Position numbers and translations under genes: made by a program
Assembly: GCA_019095985.1 (NCBI GenBank)
Contig: CM032660.1
Span: 57,933,841 to 57,997,840 of the forward strand
DNA from: Streblospio benedicti
Lineage: Eukaryota; Annelida; Polychaeta; Spionida; Spionidae
DNA: 64,000 nucleotides
Direction: 5' to 3'
The notes under the pieces: model-generated
Seen by the model: only the letters and a program-made list of their open reading frames with translations
Told to the model about the DNA's origin: nothing
Databases searched by the model: none
Shown: in pieces, positions 56,523 through 64,000 of the stretch
Numbering within the stretch: the first letter of the stretch is position 1
Layout of the letters: the number at the start of each line of letters is the position of its first letter

Positions 56523-57715
56523 ATTGGAAAACTGTTAAACTCTGATGTTTAGAATGATTTTGACATGTCATTAATTTTATACAAATCAAGAACATGGATT
56601 TTATCAAATACAGATATGCTAATGATTGCTAACTTCATTAATGCAGGTACATGTAGCTTTATTTCTAAAAACAAAAAGAGCAAAAAAATAATGGAGGAAA
56701 CGTTTCATACCTCCATGCAGCTAATTGCAGTGCTTTTGCACCTGCTTCACTTGTCAAACATGCTGACCATCAGGTTGTAATGTCCTGTACGTCCATGGAG
56801 CCAAACAGCTTCAGTCAAAGATCCTGATTGGTCTTGCACAACCACTTCCAGTATTTTGGTGTCAGGGAAGCGTTTTTGTACGGTCCAATCTAATGAGAGA
56901 AAAAACGGTGCTTAAAAATGATATAACATTTTGAAACAAATAACGCATTTTTTAAAGAAAAATGTAATACATCAAGATATAAGATGAACATAGAAATACG
57001 AAAGGTCCAAACAAACAATATTTATACGTATCTAACCATATCTTGACAGAACATAACAAATAGCTTAAAATCACAATATACTTAGATTTAAAACCTCAAA
57101 ACATCGTGTTGAAGTGATAGTTATTAAATAATGTTGTGGATTAAATACCTGAATGCTGTATAAATTAACCCAGATTAAGTTGAAATTAAACAAACCTCTA
57201 CAACCTTCCCAGGAAGGTTGAATATTGCCTCTTTATTTGCAGGCATATCTTGCACCTCTTTTAATGGGCAACCAACCCATAGTGCTTCAGCAATGTCAAA
57301 TAAGAAAGAAAATATCAATATGAAACCGAGAATGTCAAATGCACTAAAATATGCTTCAGATAAAACCTGAGTTTTAAAATGTACATCACCATATGCCGCA
57401 CTACCCATTAGAAGAATCAGCACAATTGCATAAGGAATGATTAAGAAACTTAATAAGGCTACAAACATGATAGAATTATAATGAAACTGAAAAAGATGAA
57501 CTGTATACTATTGTATGACCTTTAACATTTTATATGACTTATTCTATTACATTAGAGGATTCCTTCTTCAAATTTATAGGGTCATTGATAGCACGTACTT
57601 TGTCGTGGGTTCCAGTCTCAGCAGAGACTATGTGATATAACCCTATAGAATTGGAGAAAGAATGCTCTAATGTAAATACTGACATCCAAGTCAATTTATT
57701 TCCAATATATCTATG
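56523..57715. repeat. Duplicated segment right of the gap
   Basis: Second copy of 55211-56422, carrying the same two exons (about 56700-56890 and 57190-57290) and the same SINE tail (near 57590-57650). One deletion of ~13 bp removes an acceptor region relative to copy 1. It is probably an alternative haplotype or an overlapping contig end. Confidence 0.85.
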
Positions 57716-57948
57716 GATAACTTAACAAATATAACTATAATCATGTAAAATAGAAAAATAAAATATGTTATAAACTCACTGTCAATTTCCATGTGTGGTC
57801 CTTGAAAAAATCATGAAAAACTATTCACACTGTGTTGCAAAATTACATGTGATCTGCAGATAACAATGTCCCCTACCTCCATGCCTGATCAATAGATGAT
57901 TGCATTATGACCCAATACTTCACAAAACTAGACAGGCAACAAGGTAAA

Positions 57949-58362
57949 GGGATGTACATTTTGTCACCCTCCGCAAAAATGGAACAGTGTTCCTTAGGGG
58001 AGAGGGGGTCTCGGTCAAGTTTTGGATAATCCACTTTTTTTGTGGGTCTAATATTTTATCTCGCACGCTAAAACTTTTCAAATTAGAATTCCACTATTTA
58101 CTATTTAAATGTGGCATTAAAAAAGATACATAGCAGATTTCACACATTAATTAATATTATGATTTACATTCCTGACATGTAATAAATATTATTTTATTGC
58201 ATATATAAGTAATATTTGAATACATATCGCAAAACACTGTGTAGATATTCTTCAATTATGTCACACATCTGATGTTTCCACTTTTGGGGGAGGGTGGGGA
58301 GGTCAAGAAAAAAGAGAACACTGTTCCACTTTTGCGGAGCGTGACAAAATGTACATCATCCC
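57949..58362. mobile_element. MITE with TAAA-flanked ends, ~414 bp
   Basis: Left GGGATGTACATTTTGTCACC and right complement GGGATGATGTACATTTTGTC, both followed by TCCGCAAAA(A/G)TGGAACAG. TAAA lies outside both ends (57945-57948; 58363-58366). The start GGG and TAA duplication match the elements at 40567 and 41636, fitting a PIF/Harbinger-type family. Non-coding. Confidence 0.72.
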
Positions 58363-58632
58363 TAAACCTCTAACAGATAATTGCCGCAGAACAGATATGA
58401 AACAACAAGAGCTAACCAGGTAACGTGAGAATTTTATGAACTCAAACTTGCTTTTATTTTGTATATATTTTATTAAAGTATTGCTGGTAAATCATTTGCC
58501 AGTAGCAAAATGCCTGAAACAGATTTGCATTATATAATAATGCCTTCACTAATTATGAAATGCATTGAAAATGCATGTAGTTATTCACATGAATTTCACG
58601 AACATTTCACCATGTGAGCGCCTGTCCATCAG

Positions 58633-58718
58633 GTGATGACGGTGGACCGTTTCCAGGGGCAACAGAACGACTACATCCTGCTGTCGCTGGTGCGCACAAA
58701 AACTGTCGGACATTTACG
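58633..58718 (+). CDS. AQR: Aquarius (AQR) helicase exon, plus strand
   Basis: Aquarius is the intron-binding spliceosomal RNA helicase. Between a CATCAG acceptor and a GTGAAT donor the exon reads [20 protein letters not shown] then RTKTVGHLR, which matches the conserved SF1 helicase segment of AQR ([20 protein letters not shown] in vertebrates). It is GC-rich compared with its surroundings, like the other AQR exon. It has the opposite orientation to the exon at 60044-60207, which encodes an earlier part of the same protein. No other AQR exon was found nearby. Confidence 0.85.
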
Positions 58719-59046
58719 GTGAATATCTCACACTCATCGCTATGTCACTCGTAATGTTTGATGCACACTTCAGAATTTGTAAACATTTCTAAGATTCAGA
58801 TCGCCTAGTTTCTCCCAAACTTTATTGGTTTTCCTCTGACCTTGTTCATTGGTGCAAATGGGCAGTTGCCCGGGGGCAGTTGTAGGTTTATCGTTCAAAT
58901 ATGGATTTTTTTTTTCAAATTTCAAAATTTATTGATCCTTCCCCAAGCTTTTCCCTAGACCTCTAAATATCTTGTATATCCCAAAATTTTTCTCTTAAGA
59001 AATTCCTAAATTAAATTAAGTAGGCTCTTTTAGCCACTCTGCCTCA

Positions 59047-59170
59047 GCCAGGTCTCACAACCTTGGGGTCATGAGTTTGAGTCACGTCAGGGCCACTTGA
59101 TTTAGTCAAATGGAAGCTTAGCTATGTCTTCAGCTATGTGAATACAGTGGTAGGAGCTTGCTTGGCATAA
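59047..59170 (+). mobile_element. SINE fragment
   Basis: Shares CACAACCTTGGGGTC, GAGTTTGAGTC, CAGGGCCACTTGATTTAG and AAATGGAAGCTTAG with the SINE at 16850-17035, and the tail GTCTTCAGCTATGT with the fold-back at 39601-39774. It links the two as one repeat family. Confidence 0.65.
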
Positions 59171-60043
59171 CAGTGGGAGTAGAATTAAGTAATTTTAATA
59201 TTTTAAGCAAGTCTTGTTTTAAAAGTAACTTTCATATATCATAATATTTAACATGCCACAAGAAAAAAAGAAGAATTATAATTAATGTTAAACATTAGGT
59301 TGCACTGTGTTGTATTGCTACTGTATTAATTTTTATCTATTTCAATCTTAATCTTCTGCTTTTGATTTTTTTTCTAGCTCTGCTACCACTGTTGACTTTA
59401 TTTCTCTCACATGTCGACACACTCAATGTTCAAACACAACTGGCCAGTAGGCTATTCAGAGTAGGATTGATACAGTAGTAGTATGTATTTCACATACGTA
59501 TTCATATTAAAATCAATACAGTAGCAATACAAGACAGTGCAACCTATGTTTACTACGAGTCAGGTCACAGCAACTCAGTGGTTGTGCAAACAAAGGGACA
59601 ATAGGAGGATACAGAACAACAAACACGTCACAGTGATACATGTTCTGTGTAGAGCTGAAAACAAAAATTACCCACTGTCTTTGGAGGGACTTTTTTCATT
59701 CATGGAAATTTTATTGATTGGGCAGTTGGACAAAGCAATCATAAACAAAATTGAATGATAAAAACAAGTAAAATTGAGATTGATAGAGTTGCAGATGAAC
59801 ATTTCCTACTCTTATATTATTGGGTTGATTTTCCACCCTACAGCACTGATATTAAAATTTGGTAAAATCACAACACTAGCCCCATATCCTCAATCATTTT
59901 CAGATAAACCCCTTTTTTAAAAACCTTTAACAAATATTAAACACAATAAACCTATCTATATAATTTTCAGATGAAAAAATCTAATGACATTTCTGCTTTA
60001 GAGACTAAAATTAAGTCTTGCACATTATGAGCGCGATGCAAAC

Positions 60044-60207
60044 CTGGTAGAAGAAAGGGTTTGGCTCGGACTCTCCGATGCCGTTGAAATCGTCGACATT
60101 GACGAGCTGGAAGTCGTAGTGGAAGCCGGGGTTGGCCGGAACTCGGGGTACATGTTGATGTGGGGCAGGTTGCCCAGCTTCTTGTACCGCCAGTTGTACA
60201 GCTTAGA
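60044..60207 (-). CDS. AQR: Aquarius (AQR) helicase exon, minus strand, one base short
   Basis: Between a GGTTTCAG acceptor and an ACCAG|GTTTGC donor the exon reads [20 protein letters not shown] then PEFR, and after a one-base deficit [20 protein letters not shown] and [10 protein letters not shown]. Vertebrate AQR has the same text ([13 protein letters not shown]..., [27 protein letters not shown]). The missing base falls near position 60126, where GCC is expected and CC is present. It could be a sequence error or a lesion in a copy. In intact AQR this segment precedes the one at 58633 and lies on the same strand, so the local order is disturbed. Confidence 0.85.
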
Positions 60208-60729
60208 CTGAAACCGCAAATGTGGCCGTTGTATTGTGAGATGGACAATTCTAATCTATTTATCTATTTATAACTTTATTTGGGACAAAAATCCATATAA
60301 TGAAATAGTTTGTTTTGGTGATTGATAAAAAACAAAAAAACGTCAGAATAACATGTGTTCAAAAAAAAAAGTGATAGATATTTGAATTTACTTTAATTAT
60401 GCACTGTCTTTGGAGGGACTTTCATTTGCTCCTCCTCATCCCAGTTTTATTGTGGACATCATGGGCATTTATAATGTTTTTAAATTTATGGGGCATTGCC
60501 AGATTGTTTCACATGTCCTAGCCATTGTAAACATTCAAAACCCTCATCAGAACTGTCAAACCAGTAAAATCCACATAAAATCACAACAGTTACCACTGTT
60601 ATCCTAGCAACATGAGATTTTATGATAAGCCCTTGAGAGGTGGTGAGGAGATTAACAAATCCTAAACACAGTAAACCGGTGATCATCCGTAAAATGGTTC
60701 CAGATCTAAAAAATGAAAAAATAATTTTG

Positions 60730-61520
60730 TTTTACCAAACATTTACACTTGCAATAATAAACCATTGTTTGGTTCCTGGTTAAGGGTTTGGTGTCATAAC
60801 CATTGTCGGATAAAATGGCCTTCACGCAGGTGTTAGGAACTTGTTGGTGTGAGAAACAAAGCAGGTTTTTATGGATCTTATAGAGCATTACAGCCATGTT
60901 TCTTCGCAGGTTAGGTTGCCTTTTGCAGTTTGTTTTGTGACGAAGCCTTGCGTTGGGTTTTGTCAATCGCCAGACTAAACTGCATTTGGATCTTTCCCAG
61001 TTGTAATGTCCTTTGGAGATGAGGGGTCCTATTTTATCCATTTAGGAGCGGGTATGCGAAAGTGCAGTATGCTTATTAATTGGTGCAGGACAGGTCCTCA
61101 GGTTTCTTCTTAGTACTCCTAGCACTGAAATAGTTCTTCGTTATTTTTGATGTGCTCCTCCCATTCCAAGTTTTCGGAGATGATAACTCCCAAGTACACA
61201 TGTTTTGTTGTGCTAGGATAGTCCCACAGAGTTGGTACATGTAGCTTGATTTATTTTTTAAACTGAGTTTCAGCAAAATCATTCTTCCGCCATTTCTGTA
61301 GACTTTCAAGATCCGCCTGGAGGTACATCATCAATAGTTCTGTACAGGGAGGCATCATCCGCGAATAATTGACCTGGGATTTAACTGTTTACAGAAATCA
61401 TGCCCAACAACAGTGGTACACTGTCCCTTGCGGTACCCCCACTTCTGCACACTTCCTATCTCGCCATCAACTACCTTGTTCCTCAGGATTGCTGGTGCTT
61501 GAAGTCACCCCAAAACAAAA
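60730..61520 (-). mobile_element. Decayed LINE reverse-transcriptase fragment
   Basis: On the minus strand: VGVPQGTV (about 61445), then QLFADDASLYRTID (catalytic FADD, about 61375-61330), then LQADLESLQKWR, then YLGVIISENLEWEEHIKN at about 61200-61150, all in shifting frames. This order is the RT core and the following block of Jockey/CR1-type LINEs. Many stops; an old fragment. Confidence 0.7.
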
Positions 61521-62491
61521 CATCAACAGTAAAACCTCTCAGTCACACTAGTGAGAGTCAAACCAGTGTCCTTAATGTGTCCATATAAGTGAAGCATCCT
61601 TAGTAACAGTCTATAAACAACGGGCCAATGAAAGCGTGTCCTTTATTGTGAAGTGCCTCTATTAGAGAGGTGGTCCACGGGGAGGTTTTACTGAGAGGCC
61701 TCACTGTACTAGATCATGGACAGAGTGCATCCGTACATTGTGTTCATGCAGACGATCAAAATCAACTCTTTAAAAATAACAGTTTGCTTTTTACCAAACA
61801 GTTTACACATCTCTTTTAACAATAAACTTGGTTAATATTGTGAAAACAAAATATTTCAATATATATTTGTGTGAAAGACCTTCATCCATGCAATAAAATG
61901 TTTCTTATATCGAACATATTACACAACATTTTTCAATGACAAGGAGCCCAGATTTGTCAGGTACCCCTTCCAGCCTGATGTTTATGACTTTGTCTCGCAG
62001 GTCCTGGGATGAGGGATACATTTGCTTCTTGCACGGTTTGACTAGTATAGTTTCAACACAGCCCAGCTGCCCCTTTTAGAGAAATCCTGGATATGCCTGT
62101 AGGCTCAATTTTACAAAAAACAGTCCCAGGAGAGGCTCAAAAACATTAATATTATCATTTTGTTATGTTAACGACATATTTTTCCCTCTTAGAAATAAAA
62201 GATTATCAAAAACCTTCCTCAGTTTTTAAACTATTTATTGATAAAAGATTACAATGTAAAAACAACTTTCATCAAAATTTTACACCTATTCACAGAAACA
62301 TCTATGTGATAATCAGGACATGTTTTGCATACTAAAGAGACATGTTTTTTTAAGAGTTATACACAGCATACAATATCCAGTAAAAGTACCTATTGCACAA
62401 TGTGTAGGACTTTTACACCTTGTTTATAAGTGGTACCATATAAGGTCTTTGTACATTCTGCTCTAGTAATTTCTGTCTCCACATAATAATA
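61521..62491. other. AT-rich non-coding stretch
   Basis: No gene or clear repeat was found here. Confidence 0.3.
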
Positions 62492-63117
62492 ACTAGATCA
62501 AAAGTGCTCAGAGAGCACAGCGTCGCTAGAGCAACATTGACCCATGGGCAATAAAGATGTTTGCTTTGCAATCAAAGCAGAAAAAAAAGTCTTACTTGAT
62601 GCGTGACTCATCCTACATCTATGTTATTGGCTTTGGGTTGCAGGCACTTTCTAAACATGGCTAAAGTAAATATCTATTGCCCATGAGTCAACATTAATAT
62701 GGTAATGCTGTGCTCTTTGAGCACTTTTATTCCAAAATAATCACTATGCCAATTCGATGGTCATGTTTCGCACAGTATTGAAACTATAGCGGAAAAATAG
62801 AAAGAAAATAATTAACATGGCCATCTGAAAGGTAAACTCTAATTGGCAAAGTGCCAAAATTGAATACAATTAATGTTCAGTAGGCATGTAAGCATTGTAC
62901 AAAGTTTGAATGCTTTCTCACAAGCATCAACAAAACTATTGCAGAAAATGTTGAAAATTGACCCAAAATGGCACTATAAAAAGCACACTTTAATTGGCAA
63001 AGTGCTCAAAATCGAATCACCTCGGTGTTGCGTCATACCAAATAGTTGTGTAAAGTTTGAACCAAATCGGGTGAAGCGTAAAAGCTCTAGCTTGTCCAGA
63101 GACAAACATACATACAT

Positions 63118-63148
<31 letters not shown>

Positions 63149-63178
63149 GACACAGACACAGACACAGACACAGACACA

Positions 63179-63220
<42 letters not shown>

Positions 63221-63285
63221 TACATAGTTACAAACAACCGAAGCACAAGTCTTTCGCTTCAGCCACTGAAGCGACGCAATAATGG
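62492..63285 (+). repeat. Dispersed repeat R1, copy 2, with microsatellite
   Basis: Matches 40510-41240 at both ends (ACTAGATCAAAAGTGCTC; GAAGCGACGCAAT). Its first ~70 bp recurs inverted at about 62655-62725 (GAGCACTTTT...), giving a local hairpin. A ~165-bp segment is tandemly doubled (AATTGGCAAAGTGC at about 62839 and 62994). The right part carries the microsatellite listed separately. Non-coding. Confidence 0.65.
63106..63226 (+). repeat. Compound microsatellite (CATA)n(CA)n(CAGA)n(CA)n
   Basis: Clean runs of CATA, then CA, then CAGACA, then CA and CATA again. Open frames across it are artefacts. Confidence 0.95.
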
Positions 63286-63289
63286 TAGG

Positions 63290-64000
63290 TGCGTGATCAC
63301 ATGTTCTATACGTGAAAGTTTTTTGTAATCTCCGTTTTGTAACTACATAAACTCTAACATTTTCTTGACTAAATCATCAGGCCAAAAGAATTGTGACTGA
63401 GGTTTCCACATGTATTCCAAAGTAGACTAAAGAAGTATGTTTCATAGCTTGTACAAAAGTGCATCATCACACCCAAGTCTATATCATGGCTCTGTACAAA
63501 TCTATCAATGGCCCATTTAAAGGCCAACCCAGAGATATTATAGACATTTTCACTATTTTAACATTCAGACTTTTCAAATAGCAGTAAAAATACACATTGA
63601 TGTACAAACCTAGCCCTAAACTTTAAGTTTCTTTACCTATCAAAAAGCCCATGGGTATACACTGTATGTTTAACATAGTGATCTTATCGTCAATTCATCA
63701 TAACACACAAAAACTCTTGTCTTTTGAAAAACACATACCATATACGACCATCCAAGTGCCCAATCTCGTGTAACAGCCCTCACCCCTCTTTTTCCTATAT
63801 GTCCTTAAGAATTATGCAGCAACTGCACTCTTGTGTAACAGCCCACCCCCCAATTTGAGAAAAATTCAATTTAACGGCCCTGGGTGCTTGGATAGTTGTA
63901 TACTGTAATTCACAGTTTAATAGTTTATCCTTGGGTAAATAATGATAAAAAACAGTGAGATTGAAAGTTTTCAATGGAAAAAGTACCTATAGACAATATG
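63290..64000. other. AT-rich DNA at the window end
   Basis: No gene was supported. A short C-rich pair (about 63770-63785 and 63840-63852, CCCACCCC-type) resembles remnants of a C-rich element. Confidence 0.3.

Noticed and set aside
62974-63246. Open frames rich in VCVCVC or HTHTDT
   Set aside because: They are translations of the CA/CAGA microsatellite.

Overview
The window is AT-rich animal (metazoan) nuclear DNA. It has spliced genes with GT-AG introns, long introns and intergenic spaces, and a dense, layered load of transposable elements. The recognisable host proteins are CREBZF/Zhangfei, a caspase, LAMP and Aquarius, all animal or general eukaryotic families. The mix of LINEs, tRNA-headed SINEs, a Merlin transposase, Helitron traces and many short inverted-repeat elements suits an invertebrate, probably marine, such as a hemichordate, echinoderm or mollusc. 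The phylum cannot be fixed from sequence alone.

Layout. 0-3 kb: an intact single-exon CREBZF-like bZIP gene on the minus strand. 3.4-12 kb: short inverted-repeat elements, several nested or paired, plus a LINE tail. 12-16 kb: a tRNA-derived SINE, the 3' end of one LINE and a 5'-truncated L2/CR1-like LINE. 16-18 kb: a minisatellite, inverted repeats and SINE pieces. 18-26.6 kb: a stack of insertions. Two inverted copies of one long-TIR element (A and B) flank a LINE, which is itself split by a second LINE. Copy A is also interrupted by a 1,224-bp Helitron-like insertion whose empty site is preserved in copy B. 26.7-29.3 kb: an intact 582-592-residue single-exon gene of unknown family, then a broken LAMP copy. 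29.3-37 kb: AT-rich DNA with a few short inverted-repeat elements.

37.8-44.8 kb: an eight-exon caspase gene on the minus strand, assembled here exon by exon in one continuous frame (639 codons plus stop). It has catalytic His and Cys motifs and a long N-terminal coiled coil where a CARD or DED would be expected. Its introns carry several TAA-flanked short inverted-repeat elements and SINE fold-backs.

45-58 kb: SINE fold-backs, two decayed copies of a Helitron-type N-terminal (DUF6570-like) segment, repeated exon-like units, a decayed Merlin transposase with a probable intron, and exons of an unidentified minus-strand gene with an OB-fold-like segment. About 1.3 kb of that gene occurs on both sides of a 100-N gap, which looks like an assembly duplication. 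58-64 kb: two Aquarius (AQR) exons on opposite strands, a decayed LINE fragment, a dispersed repeat with its own microsatellite, and AT-rich DNA.

The host genes do not form a pathway. The most notable item is the coiled-coil caspase. The best-resolved mobile-element event is the Helitron-like insertion with its paralogous empty site.
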